A stretch of 64,000 nt of DNA from Narthecium ossifragum (taxonomy: Eukaryota; Streptophyta; Magnoliopsida; Dioscoreales; Nartheciaceae), in the NCBI GenBank assembly GCA_963920575.1, contig OY986967.1, forward strand, positions 22,647,648 through 22,711,647. The letters are read 5' to 3'. Of this stretch, positions 12,306-23,483 are shown one piece after another. How positions within the stretch are numbered: the stretch's first letter is position 1; each line of letters opens with the position of its first letter. The notes under the pieces were generated by a model. The model made no database searches, was not told where the DNA came from, and saw only the letters and a list, made by a program, of their open reading frames with translations. The position numbers and the translations under genes are program-made.

Positions 12306-15019
12306 ACAACAGGTTTGCATAGCATGACAAAAAATAGGCGTCAAGAGATTTGAAACTACAACAATACTAAATCAAGTCACCACTTATAATGAGCTTAGAG
12401 TCCAACTAGAGAACATCAGTCAACCCGAATCATTTTTGCATAGCTTGTTCACTTTAGCACAATCAAATGAAATTAGTGCTTGCTTACAGTCTATGAGTAA
12501 AGGAAATGGTGTTCATCAACAATAACAACCACGCGGACAAACAACTAAAGTTAGATAAATTGCTGCTGTTTTAACTAAGTATTCATGAATTTAAAAGATG
12601 TGGAGGAGCCAGCTACCAAAATTAGAAAAGCAAAATCAATCGAAAGATACTAAATAAGAAAGTCTACAGGAAGAGGAGACGGACTAACAAAGAGCAAAAA
12701 TTGGAGAATTTAGATTAAGTTTCATCACCACCAAAGTAGGAATTAACCAAGATCCTAACAACTGAATAAACTTTTTCCACATAAGAATGTGCAATGACTG
12801 CGATATATTTCTACATCCTAGTCAGATAATATTGCTGCACTCAAGCAAAGTTGACAAATCTTCAATAGTAGTCAGTAAATCAGCTATAAATGACTTTGGC
12901 TAAGCATATCAGCAACCGAACATAACAAATTACTCTAGCAATCGTACCTAGAAACATGGAGGTTTAAAGTAGGGTCACAAGGGCCATATGGTAGTTGAAT
13001 GATTAAAATGCCAAATTTTGTTACCCATCTAACGCATATCAGAAGATTCAGAACAACCATAGATACTGCACTTGCCAATAACACACTTACCATGTGACCT
13101 CATAAGTAAAGAAAAGTTATACAAGGGAAGCCAATTGAGAAAATATGTACAAGCAAAAGATGTTTAAATACTTTTTCGCAAGATGATAACAAAGTCGAGC
13201 TGAAACCTCATATCTGCTGATAGGTGAACTGACCAAGATTCAATTTAAACAGGTCTTCAGCAGTACATATTCAGGCTCAGTAACAAACTATTTCAATGAA
13301 ACTATTTCAATGAGTAAATACGAGAAAATTGCATGTAAATATTAAATAGGAAACATACCTTTGTTTTGGCTCTCAGTAACAAACTAGAATCACCCAATTA
13401 GGCCTCTACAGTTGGCCTCTCTAAAGAAGCTTCCTCTGTATAGTATCCATCTGCACCCTATGCTTATACATGAAGAATAACCAGTAAAAGCAAAGCTCGT
13501 AGCATTTTAACATTAGGACAAGGTACCACAAATCACATCTCTCATAATGTGATGATGAAAGGACCAGCAAGCATTAACTAACTCAAACATGAAATAAATC
13601 ACCCAACAGGAAAACAAATTTCAGCCTAAAATCTTCAAAACATACAGAAAAACAAATTTCACGGAGACAATATAAACCACTTAAGGAAAATGCTTACCTT
13701 GTATTAGTCAATGATCGGTTTAGAGGGTTTAACTAGCTTGTCGATCACCACCTGGAAAGGAAAAGAAGTATAATGTATCACAAGCCAAAAGAACATTCTA
13801 GGGTTAAAAAAAGGATTAAAGGGTCCCCCCATCCATGGTCCCTACATTCTAGAGTTTGAAGGGCACCTTCCTTAAAGAAAGAGATGGTCCCCCATTTTAC
13901 CCTAGACAGAGGGAGAGAGGAAGGGAGGGAGAAGTGAGGGGGTGAGAGAGAGAGAGAACCTCGTTGAAGCCCCTCGTTTTCACCTTGTTGGAGCACCTAG
14001 TTCTCACCTCGTTGGAGTATGTTAGGAAGATGACCTCTGATGACCTATAGCCCACCACAAAAGAAACGGGATGAACATTTGGGGGAAGTGGGGGAACCAA
14101 GGGTCGGTTGGGAAAAGAGATGACGTTTTGGTGGGAAAGGAGATTTTGGCTGTTTCCTTCCCACCAAAACAAGATATATTAGATATATTCTATTAGTTAA
14201 TGGAGTAGATTTTGACTTTTAATTTTGGGCCATGAAAACAAAAGGTTTTCTTGTAGCTTCTACAAAATGCTATAAAAGTTGAGATTTTACTCCAAATAAT
14301 AATTGTCATTAATAAACACATTAATAGCATCTATAAAAAAAATATTATAAATAATTCTATAAAATTTTATTGACTACTAAATGTCATCACTCAATTATAA
14401 ACTTATAGCATTTTCTAAGTTTATGTTATTAATATTCAATCCTAATAGTATTTAACAAAAAATGCTATGAAATACGTGCTATAAAATCTATGTTTTCTTG
14501 GAGGCTCAGCTTGGAGACGTAAAACTCAATTAATTATCATAATATTTTATATATAAATATAATCTACCACTTTTATATATATCTTATATGTAATTTAAAT
14601 TATTGCTTACATGCTCAGCTTTTGGAAGCTCTATCTTAAAAATGGGATTGAGCTTGAGCTCGAATTCGTACGTAATGTATCCGATATGAGTCGAGGTTGA
14701 GTAAGCTCAAGTTTAGCACGACTTGGCTTGAATACAACGTAACTGGTAAGTCGACCTTAACGAGTTAATGAGTCTACTTAACAAGCCTTAACATACAATA
14801 AATTCAAATGAAGTTTCAAATCCAATATTGTTCAAGTTTAATTTATTAAAGTTGAATTCAAGCAGATTTTATTAGTAATTGATTTCATCAAATACATATC
14901 TTGCATAAAAATAAAATTAATAAAATTAAGCAAAAAAAGAAAACATACTAACTACACCCGATACCACCACGTGTACATAGTTCCGTCTTTAAAGAGTATT
15001 TGTGACATTCAATCAAGGT

Positions 15020-15590
15020 GCCAATATATAGACATTACTACTGTCGGTTCTAGAGATGAAGCGTTGGTAAAATAGACATTTACCTACTCTTTTCTAACGT
15101 GCCATGCTCTTAGATTGTACATAATACCAATGCTTGACTCATGTACCACAATTTAGATGATAAAAATACCGACAAATGTCGAAACTGCCGGTATATGTGC
15201 ATGTTTGTCGGCGCTTTATATGGAGGTGTTGGTACAATAAAACATTTGCCGACACATGACGTACGTGCCGCTAAATAGATTGCTTATACCGGCAATTATG
15301 GAAACCGTTGGTAATAAAGATAAATTGCCGGCGCTTTTTATGACGTAGTGTTGCATTATATTTCACTTTATTGACGCACAAACCTAGCCGCCGGTAAAGT
15401 GAAATTTATACCGACGCCTAGACTAAAAGTGCTGGGAAAACATATCTTTATCGACACAGTTTGTAGGTGCCGCTATACAGTTAATTTATACCGACGCTCG
15501 AAGCTTGGGCATTGGGAAATGTTACAAACGGCAACGCTTTTTTAAAAGCGTTGGTAATTGAGTGTCGGCAAAAGTGATGTTTTTTGGAGA
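15020..15590. repeat. CACTA right subterminal repeat array
   Basis: Many degenerate copies of the same motifs as at the left end (TGCCGGTA, ATACCGACGC, AAAGCGTTGG) lie just before the right target duplication. Confidence 0.7.
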
Positions 15591-15710
15591 TCTCCTATTG
15601 GGCCGATTATTTCGACTGCAGAGAATTCCATAACTACTGAAGAACTTGAAGACTTTTTTTAAAGGGAGTCGATGGCACCGTCGTCAGCATGGAAATATTT
15701 ATTCCTTTAA

Positions 15711-17259
15711 CTAGTTAGCTGATGTTTTGTTTGTAATTAGAGATGTCTCCTCTTCTTTCCAACTTAATTTTATGGAGAGATGTTGGAGGCATATAAGTTC
15801 TCTGCCATCTGTAGGCTCTCGGAGAACTTAATTATGTCATGATTAGTTTAGATTTGGGTGGTAATACAATGCTTAGCTTGTTAATGGAAAAAATAAACCT
15901 GTTATCAAACTATTAACATTTCGATTCGTTATGGAGTTATGTAGCAAAAATCCTAAAACAATGAATAATCCGAGCCGAGTTGGATCAAATTGATCCCACT
16001 CGGTATTAGCCATTTTCTTTTGAATTATGGTATCGATTTGCCTGTTTGGTTGCTCTAAAGAGTGGTTGGAGTGGAGTGACTTCCTGAGTAGTGACTCAGG
16101 CAAGTGGAGTGTCTTTGGCACATTTTGGCATCTTTGGTTCTCGCAAAGAATTGATGGATGACGGATTGGAATGGAAATGAAAGCCGAAATTGAATTGAAA
16201 TGGGTAAGAAGAGCGGATTGAGAATGAAAAATTGGCATTTTACAGCATTAGGAATCGGAATAAGAATCATGCTCGAATGTGTTTGGTATATAAAAATGAG
16301 TATGTGAATGGAATGAGAATGCGATAAAATAACCAAACTATAACCATCATTAGCCGTCATTCCGTCAGGAATGGAATGAAGAGTCCGGGCCATTATATGA
16401 AAAGGCTGTATTTTCTAACTTGTCATGAATGGGTGATTCCATTCTCAACTTTGATGTCTAACCAAACAACATAGTGAGTTCTGACGGAAATTTGACTTGT
16501 AATACGAACCAAATCGATGTTTTTGCGCGGACAGATAGACCGACAAACCACTTCGGATACCAACCAAACATGCAAAGTGACTGGACTGAGTCGAGTCGAG
16601 TCGGCCCACTCCACTCTACTCCAATCAGCCCAACGAAACATGCCAATTAATCGAGCTCGAATAAGGGGTGTTTGGATGCCCGAACCGGCGGAAGCTTTTT
16701 TTTTGTGGTTAATTGAGCCCTAAGGCTTGGTTCACAAAAGAGAAAAGAAAAGATACAGCAAGAAAAGCAAGGCTTCAGTTAAGGGAATAAGCATATTCCC
16801 ACGCACTGAGCCTGTCAAAACATCTGCCTAGTGATTAAACTATTGAGATATATGAACAAAAAATATCTCAGAGAACTCAAAAGTTAAGCACCATAAGGAC
16901 ACCAAGAGCTCACGAAGCTCATTGGCCCAAGCGTACCTTCCCGTCACAAATTCGACGTCAAGAAGCGAGTCGGATTCAACCACGACGGACTGTAGCCCCC
17001 CTTCGCTCGGCTTCCCACACCAAACCGTCGGAATCGCGCGCGTCCGCGATTTCAAAAATCTGGAGTCGTGGTTCGTTCAACTGGTTCGGTAGGTTAGAGA
17101 TGAGAACGGTTGATGTTGGATCCGCCAGTCGGGTTGGGACAACTTTTGTTATCCCGCATCCCAGTGTAGGTGAAACAGCGGCCGCTGCGTTGGGCTTTCG
17201 TCCCTCTTCCTGGCTGTGACACGTCACTGAAGAGTTGTTGAGTGAGAAGCGCCGGCGGC
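15711..17259. other. NAC A 3' flank / RH22 upstream region, with a LINE insertion
   Basis: Homologous to 20240-21450 and 47965-49174. It contains no gene. Repeated TTTGGT and CATTCC/GGAATG motifs around 16020-16680 suggest one or more old small DNA elements. This copy alone has a LINE tail at about 16694-17015. Confidence 0.6.
16694..17015 (-). mobile_element. 5'-truncated LINE tail (RNase H remnant) inserted upstream of RH22 exon-1 copy A
   Basis: In copies B and E the sequence GGCGGAAGCTAA continues directly to the CGCCAAACCGTCGG motif. Here about 320 bases intervene, starting with a T run, which is the poly(A) tail of a minus-strand insertion. The minus-strand translation near 16900-17000 has LQSVVVESDSLLDVEF, typical of the RNase H domain at the end of plant LINE ORF2. 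Confidence 0.7.
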
Positions 17260-17609
17260 AAGTGTATCCTTCGCCGCCATGCCACCCCGTTCCTCCTCCG
17301 CCACCACCTACGCGTCGCAACCCTCTCCCCCACCCCTATCCACCTCTTGGTGGTGCCCCGCCTGCCCCCTCATTTCCATGCCGCCGATACGGCTCCTTTC
17401 GATCGTCGAGCCCCATCCCGGGGGTGAAGAAGGTGAGGGTGATGAATACGGCCGCGGAGGTATTCGTGCAAGAAGGAGGAGGAGCTAACGGCAGCGATGG
17501 TTGTGCCTTCTTCACGGAGGAAGGCGTCTCTTGGAAGTCGTTTGGCATTTCGGAATCTCTTTGCGGGGCTCTATCCGGCATAAACATGCACCAACCCTCC
17601 CAAATCCAG
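17260..17609 (+). pseudogene. RH22 helicase exon 1, copy A, decayed
   Basis: This is homologous to exon 1 of the complete helicase gene (49175-49525). The start ATG has become AAG at 17260. One base is missing in the proline-rich transit-peptide region, and the splice donor after SQIQ has changed from GT to TT at 17610. The Q-motif region (WKSFGISESLCGALSG) is still readable. No later helicase exon follows. The sequence ends in the intron-1 minisatellite at about 17920 and switches to XTH 3'-flank/NAC-upstream DNA. Confidence 0.85.
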
Positions 17610-18101
17610 TTTTGGCCTTGCTCTCTTCTTCTCGTTTTTCTCCTTTTAAGTATGCATTTCTTCTGTTCGACCAAATTGCGAGCTTGGAATGTAGACAGAC
17701 TACTGTTGTCACAAATAAAATGTTTTGATGCAAAAATTATGAGAAACAACAGAGTTCTTTCTATCACAGTACCTATGTTTTGCCGCCTAAACTTATAATT
17801 CTTGTTGTCCAATTGGAAACTTTCTGCTTCTCTTATGTTCTTTGGTGATCCTATCAGTAAATGCTCAAATTTATGTTCTTTGGTGATCCTATCAGTAAAT
17901 GCTCAAATCCTATCAGTTAATTATTCTTGTTAGTCCTCTACCATGATTAGGTTAGTTAACTAGAAGGAAGTGGACGGAAGGTCATTTTTGTGAAATAACC
18001 AAGATCTTGGGGGTATTTATGATACTTCAAAGAATGTGAGGGTATTTATGTAATATTGAATTTATATAGGGGTATACATTGCACACAGGCGCGCACACAA
18101 T

Positions 18102-18741
18102 AGTTGGATTAGACACCACTTGAGTATTTTTGGCTAAAAGAAGACCTCACTTTTTAAGCATAGACTTGTCTTGAGATGTGATTGCACAAGACAAAATCCA
18201 AAATCATTAAACAACTGATTTTAAAATACAAAACTAAAAAATAAAATAAAATAAAACTCAATCTCACCAATCATTGACAAACACATCATCTATCCTCCAT
18301 CTCTTCTCTCCTCTCTCTCCCAGACACTTTCATCTCCGACGTTCACTCCATCTCTCCACGGCTCTCTCCGCGTCTCTTTTTCCACAACATTTTCTCTTCT
18401 CGCAAAGCTCACTATCTCCGGCCCGTTTGCTCTAGCTTTCTCTCTTCTCCGATGTTCTCATGATCTCGAGTCTCCACCACATAGTTGCGCCACCACCCGT
18501 AGGAGTTGAGCAAGTTTTCCTCTCTCAACACCCTCTTCCGGTGCTTAATCTCCGCGGTCGACCTTTTATTCCTCTTGCCCTCGTCGCACTCCTTTACCCA
18601 TCGCTTGTCTTTTATTTTTCAATTTTGTTATCTGTTTTATTTTGCATTTAAAAACCATGTGATTTGGGGGTTTTGGATTTAATATCATGTCATTACATCT
18701 CGAGGTAAGTCTACATTCGAAAAGTCGGATATTTATTTATC
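18102..18741. mobile_element. MITE/Pack-type element, NAC-upstream copy 3 (NAC B)
   Basis: Same element as at 5049 with an intact left end. The right end is truncated just after ATATTTATTTATCT. It lies about 200 bases upstream of the intact NAC gene and so forms part of its proximal 5' region. Confidence 0.7.
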
Positions 18742-18830
18742 TAATGGATGACATAAACATAATCCTACTCTTTGAGGGAAACTCGGAGATCAGGAGCATA
18801 AAATTAAGAAAGTAGGATTACATCAATCCC

Positions 18831-18940
18831 TATATATACAGACCGTGTACGGTAGATAGTCATAAGTTGATCTCAGGAGCGAGAGAGAGTGCATGTGAGT
18901 GAAGGTTTGAGCTAGCTGGGAGAGAAAGAGAGCTGATGAG
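18831..18940 (+). promoter_or_regulatory. NAC copy B core promoter and leader with start-stop uORF
   Basis: A TATA box (TATATATAC) is at 18831-18839. A transcript starting about 30 bases downstream would include the minimal uORF ATGTGA at 18893-18898. It would also include ATG AGA TGA from 18936, whose stop (18942-18944) overlaps the NAC start ATG (18941-18943). Start-stop uORFs are known in plants to slow scanning ribosomes; a role here is inferred. Confidence 0.55.
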
Positions 18941-20239
18941 ATGATGATCATGGGAGTGGAAATAGACATGGCATGGGTGAGAAACAACATGCCAGGCTTC
19001 AGGTTCGAGCCCTCCGACCAGCAGTTGATCGAAGATTACCTCCTGAGGCGGCGCCGCAATCTAAACATCCCACTGAGCTTCATCCTCACCGATGCCGATC
19101 TCTACAGCACCTCTGGCGGCGGCAGTCGTCATCCTCAAGATCTTGCAGGTATAATTAATACATTAATCTTTCCCTATATATATATATCTAGCCATCTAGG
19201 GTTAAGGTTTGAGATAAATATTGTATATACGTTCTTGAATGTATATTATAAATTATTGACAGCGATGTATGAGTCGCGTGGCATCGATGGCGTATGGTAT
19301 TTCTACACTCCGTTGGTACCGACGTCAGGCAGAGGGAGCTGCAAGAGGATGAAGAGGGGGGTGGGCAACGGCAGATGGAAGGCCAGCCAGAACCTCCCAC
19401 CTATCAGGGATGCCGACGGCGTCGAGATAGGCGCCAAGAGATACCTAGTCTACCATGTGGCCGACGGTACTAAAGAGAAGAAGACCGATTGGCTGATGTA
19501 CGAGTATAGGCTCGCCGGAGTCGGTGCGACTGATGAAGATAAAATCTGGGCATTGTGCAAGGTGTACCACAAATACTCATCCAAGAATGGCGGCGAGCCT
19601 GCGCACGATGAAATCCCCGGATCAATGCCAGCTGCTGATCAAGATCATCTGGTGGCGCCGGATTCGATGAGTTATCCGGCACTAGAAGACGACCCCAGCT
19701 GCCGAGTGTATGCTCCGGCGCCGTTGAACATTATGGCGTCTGGCGGTTCAATGCCGGCTGCTGATCAAGATCCGGTGGCGGATTCGACGACTCATCCGGC
19801 TCAAGAAGGCTACCCCAGCTACTGCATGGATGCTCCGGCTTCGTTGAACATTATGGCGCCTGGTTCTTCTTCATCGATGTTGGATTTGTTGTCAGGGGAA
19901 CAAGGATCTAATGATGATGGCGCGATTCCTAGTTCACTCTTCAGTGGCATGGAACAAGATCAGGTTCAACAAGGAGATCATGACCATGGAAGCGAGGAGG
20001 GGCTACTTGCTGATCCACAGGACGTTCATCATGCTGCATCATCGATGGCTCTTCCGGCGGCGGACATGGTGCCAGGTTATCTTACGCTACCGCCGATGGA
20101 CCTTTCCGATTGGCCAGACTCTCCTATTGGGCCGATTATTTCGACTGCAGAGAATTCCATAACTATGGAAGAACTTGAAGACTTTTTTTATAGGGAGTCG
20201 ATGGCACCGTCGTCAGCATGGAAATATTTATTCCTTTAA
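18941..20239 (+). CDS. Divergent NAC-domain transcription factor, intact copy B
   Basis: Exon 1 is 18941-19148 and exon 2 is 19263-20239, giving 394 aa. NAC subdomains are recognisable but unusual. A is MPGFRFEPSDQQLIEDYLL (usual LPPGFRFHPTDEEL), B is around FILTDADLYS, C is WYFYTPLV to NGRWKAS, D is KRYLVYHVADGTKEKKTDW and MYEYRL, and E is IWALCKVYHKYS. NAC proteins are nuclear DNA-binding regulators. The C-terminal region is acidic and Ser/Pro/Asp-rich, with a 42-residue tandem duplication (GSMPAADQD repeated at 19619 and 19745) and an end rich in EELEDFFY, as in activation domains. The 114-nt intron is a multiple of three and has no in-frame stop, so retention would give a 432-aa protein. 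This is the only one of five copies without a disabling lesion. Confidence 0.9.
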   Translation: MMIMGVEIDMAWVRNNMPGFRFEPSDQQLIEDYLLRRRRNLNIPLSFILTDADLYSTSGGGSRHPQDLAGIINTLIFPYIYISSHLGLRFEINIVYTFLNVYYKLLTAMYESRGIDGVWYFYTPLVPTSGRGSCKRMKRGVGNGRWKASQNLPPIRDADGVEIGAKRYLVYHVADGTKEKKTDWLMYEYRLAGVGATDEDKIWALCKVYHKYSSKNGGEPAHDEIPGSMPAADQDHLVAPDSMSYPALEDDPSCRVYAPAPLNIMASGGSMPAADQDPVADSTTHPAQEGYPSYCMDAPASLNIMAPGSSSSMLDLLSGEQGSNDDGAIPSSLFSGMEQDQVQQGDHDHGSEEGLLADPQDVHHAASSMALPAADMVPGYLTLPPMDLSDWPDSPIGPIISTAENSITMEELEDFFYRESMAPSSAWKYLFL

Positions 20240-21450
20240 CTAGTTAGCTGATGTTTTGTTTGTAATTAGAGATGTCTCCTCTTCTTTGCAACTTAATTTT
20301 ATGGAGAGATGTTGGAGGCATATATGTTCTCTGCCATCTATAGGCTCTCGGAGAACTTAATTATGTCATGATTAGTTTAGATTTGGGTGGTAATACAATG
20401 CTTAGCTTGTTAATGGAAAAAATAAACCTGTTATCAAGCTATTAACATTTCGATTAGTTATGGAGCTATGTAGCAAAAATCCTAAAAACAATGAATAATC
20501 CGAGCCGAGTTGGATCAAATTGATCCCACTCGGTATTAGCCATTTTCTTTTGAATTATTGTATCGATTTGCCTGTTTGGTTGCTCTAAAGAGTGGTTGGA
20601 GTGGAGTGACTTCCTGAGTACTGACTCCGGCGAGTGGAGTGACTTTGGCACATTTTGGCATGTCTGGTTCGCGTAAAGAATGGATGACGGATTGTAATGG
20701 AAATGAAAGCCGAAATTGAATTGAAATGGGTATGATCAGTGGAATGAGAATGAAAAATTGGCATTTTACAACATTAGGAATCGGAATAAGAATCATGCTC
20801 GAATGTGTTTGGTATATAAGAATGAGTCTGGGAATGGAATGTGAATACGATAAAATATCCAAACTATAATCATCATTAGCCGTCATTCCGTCAGGAATGG
20901 AATGAAGAGTTCGGGCCATTATATGAAAAGAGTGTATTTTTCAACTTGTCATGAATGAATGATTCCATTCATAACTTTGATGTCTAACCAAATAACATAG
21001 TGAGTTTTGATGGGAATTTGTCCTGCAATACGAACCAAATTGATGTTTTTGCGTGGACTGATAGACGGACAAACCACTTCGGATACCAACCAAACATGCG
21101 AAGTGACTGGACTGAGTCGAGTCTGCCCACTCCACTCTACTCCAATCAGCCCAACCAAACATGCCAATCGAGCTCGAATAAGGGGCGTTTGGATACCTGA
21201 ACCGGCGGAAGCTAAGCACGCCAAACCGTCGGAACCGCGATTGCAAAAAGCTGGAGTCGTGGTTCGTTCAACTGGTTCGGTCGGTTAGAGATGAGAATGG
21301 TTGATGTTGGAGCCGCCAGTCGGGTTGGGACAACTTTTGTTATCCCGCATCCCGGTGGAGGTGAAACAGCGGCCGCTGCGTTGGGCTTTCGTCCCTCTTC
21401 CCGGCGGTGACACGTCACTGAAGAGTTGTTGAGTGAGAAGCGTCGGCGGC
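20240..21450. other. NAC B 3' flank / RH22 upstream region
   Basis: Colinear with 47965-49174, without the LINE seen in copy A. No gene is seen; open frames on either strand here are conserved only because the DNA is duplicated. Confidence 0.6.
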
Positions 21451-21801
21451 ATGTGTATCCTCCGCCGCTGTGCCACCCCGTTCCTCCTCCGCCACCACCT
21501 ACGCGTCGCCACCCTCTCCCCCGCCCCTATCCACCTCTTGGTGCTGCCCGGCCTGCCCCCCTCATTTCCATGCCGCCGATACCGCTCCTTTCGATTGTCG
21601 AGCCCCATCCCGGGGGTGAAGAAGGTGAGGGCGATGAATACGGCCGCGGAGGTATTCGTGCAAGAAGGAGGAGGGGCTAACGGTGGGGATGGCTGTGGCT
21701 TCTTCGCGGAGGAAGGCGTCTCTTGGAAGTCGCTGGGCATTTCGGAATCTCTTTGCCGAGCTCTCTCCGGCATAAACATACACCAACCCTCCCAAATCCA
21801 G
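21451..21801 (+). pseudogene. RH22 helicase exon 1, copy B, open but orphaned
   Basis: Exactly the same length (351 nt) as exon 1 of the complete gene. The ATG, transit-peptide-like leader, Q-motif region (GISESLCRALSGINIHQPSQ) and GT donor are all intact. Only the start of intron 1 follows. The sequence then switches at about 22113 to XTH 3'-flank/NAC-upstream DNA, so ATP-binding and helicase motifs are absent. A transcript could encode only a short N-terminal peptide. Confidence 0.85.
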
Positions 21802-22292
21802 GTTTGGCCTTGCTCTCTTCTTCTCATTTTTCTCCTTTTAAGTATGCATTTCATCTGTTTGACCAAATTGCGAGCTTGGAATGTAGACAGACTACTGTTG
21901 TCACAAATAAAATGTTTTGATGCGAAAATTATGAGAAACAGCAGAGTTCTTTTTGTCACAGTACCTATGTTTTGCCGCCTAAACTTATAATTCCTATTGT
22001 CCAATTGGAAACTTTCTGCTTCTCTTATGTTCTTTGGTGACCCTATCAGTAAATGCTCAAATTTATTTTCTTTGGTGATTGATCCTATCAGTAAATGTTC
22101 AAATCCTATCAGTTATTCTTGTTAGTCCTCTACCATAGTTAGGTTAGTTAACCGGAAGGAAGTGGACGGAAGGTCATTTTTGTGAAATAACCAAGATCTT
22201 GGGGGTATTTATGATATTTCAAAGATTGTGCGGGAATTTCTATAATATTGAATTTCTAGGGGGTATACATTACATACAGCTGCGCACACAAT

Positions 22293-22943
22293 AGTTGGAT
22301 TAAACACGACTCGAATATTTTTGGGTAAAAGAATACCTCACTTTTTAAGCATAGACTTGTATATGATTACACAAGACAAAGTCCAAAACCATTAAACAAC
22401 TGTTTTTAAAATACAAAACTAAAAAATAAAATAAAATAAAACTTAATCTCACCAATCATTGACAGACGCATCGTCTATCCTCTATCTCTTCTCTCGTCTC
22501 TCTCCCCGCACTTTCATCTCCCGCGTTCTCTCCATCTCTCCACCTCTCCACGATTCTCTCTGCGTCTCTTTTTCCATGACATTTTCTCTTCTCGCAAAGC
22601 TCACTATCTCCAGCCCGTTTGCTTGAGGTTTCTCTCTTCTCCGATGTTCTCATGATCTCGAGTCTCCAACACATCGTTGCGCCTCCACCTGTAGGAGTTG
22701 AGCAAGTTTAGCTCTCTCAACACCCTCTTCCCGTGCTTATTCTCCGCCACCGACCTTTTATTCCTCTTGTCCTAGTCGCACCTTGTCTTTTATTTTTGAA
22801 TTTTGTTATCTATTTTATTTTGCATTTAAAAACCATGTGATTTGATGGTTTTGGATTTAATATCGTGTAATTACATCTCGAGCTAAGTCTAGATTTTAAA
22901 AGTTGGATATTTATTTATTTCAAAATACCCTACTGATGTCTAA
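22293..22943. mobile_element. MITE/Pack-type element, NAC-upstream copy 4 (NAC C)
   Basis: Same element as at 5049; both inverted-repeat ends are recognisable, the right end slightly diverged. Confidence 0.68.
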
Positions 22944-23186
22944 TATACATTTTAAAAGTCGGATATGGTTTCAGCACAAAACCGAGTTCAATTCCTTCAT
23001 TGAACAACCAATCGGAGATCAGGAGAGGCCTAAAATTAGGAAAGTTGGATTACATCAATCAGGTAAAAAAAGCCTATATATACATACCTGTATACACAGT
23101 AGATAGTAATATGTTGATCTCAGGAGCGAGAGAGAGTGCATGTGAGTGAAGGTTGAGCTAGCTGGGAGAGAAAGAGTGCTGATGAG

Positions 23187-23394
23187 ATGATGATCATGGA
23201 AGTGGAAATAGACTTGGCATGGGTGAGAAACAACATGCCAGGCTTCAGGTTCGAGCCCTCCGACTAGCAGTTGATCGAACATTACCTCCTGAGGCAGCGC
23301 CACAATCTAAACGTCCCACTGAGCTTCATCCTCACCGACGCCGATCTCTACAGCACCTCTGGCGGCGGCAGTCGTCATCCTCAAGATCTTGCAG
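23187..23394 (+). pseudogene. NAC copy C: exon 1 only, with nonsense codon
   Basis: The 208-nt exon 1 matches copy B, but CAG has become TAG at 23265-23267 within subdomain A (FEPSD-stop-QLIEH). The splice donor survives. Intron 1 then runs into an expanded TA repeat (about 23419-23481), after which the sequence switches to XTH-upstream DNA. Exon 2 is absent. Confidence 0.9.
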
Positions 23395-23417
23395 GTATAA
23401 TTAATACATTAATCTTT

Positions 23418-23418
<1 letters not shown>

Positions 23419-23481
<63 letters not shown>
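23419..23481 (+). repeat. TA dinucleotide microsatellite at a rearrangement junction
   Basis: About 60 bases of alternating TA lie in NAC C intron 1, much longer than the 8-14 bases in copies B, D and E. The break in homology with the other NAC copies lies immediately after it, near 23500. Confidence 0.9.

Positions 23482-23483
<2 letters not shown>

Larger units (their letters stand above)
9664..15590. mobile_element. CACTA (En/Spm) element inserted in NAC copy A, apparently lacking TNPD
   Basis: The insertion starts CACTACAAAAAAACAGG and is flanked by a 3-bp target duplication TCT (9661-9663 and 15591-15593). NAC copies B and E give the uninterrupted site. Both ends carry subterminal repeats. 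Minus-strand genes inside are a Ulp1-type protease (10707-11834) and a Transposase_24/TNPA-like coiled-coil exon (12035-12305). I see no TNPD/TNP2 transposase, so it is probably nonautonomous. The right end reads TGTTTTTTGGAGA instead of a mirror of CACTA and seems degenerate. About 12400-15000 is AT-rich with no recognisable gene; a short GA tract lies near 13910-13960. Confidence 0.88.
8181..15710 (+). pseudogene. NAC transcription factor copy A, broken by frameshift, CACTA insertion and late stop
   Basis: Exon 1 is 8181-8388 and exon 2 starts at 8805. The NAC domain is readable: MPGFRFEPSD (subdomain A), WYFYTQLV (C), KKTDWLMYEYRL (D), IWALCKVYHKY (E). Compared with copy B there are three lesions. 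One base is missing near 9389, shifting the activation-domain frame. A 5.9-kb CACTA element occupies 9664-15590. After it the last exon piece resumes, but a TAT codon has become TAA in the DFF-Y-RES motif near 15659. Intron 1 is also longer (416 nt against 114) because of an inserted tandem repeat. NAC factors bind DNA through this domain; this copy could at most encode a truncated protein. Confidence 0.88.

Noticed and set aside
21285..22004. 239-codon minus-strand open frame, repeated at 49009-49728
   Set aside because: It is a shadow of RH22 exon 1 and its flanks. It is conserved between copies only through duplication and the complete helicase on the plus strand explains it.
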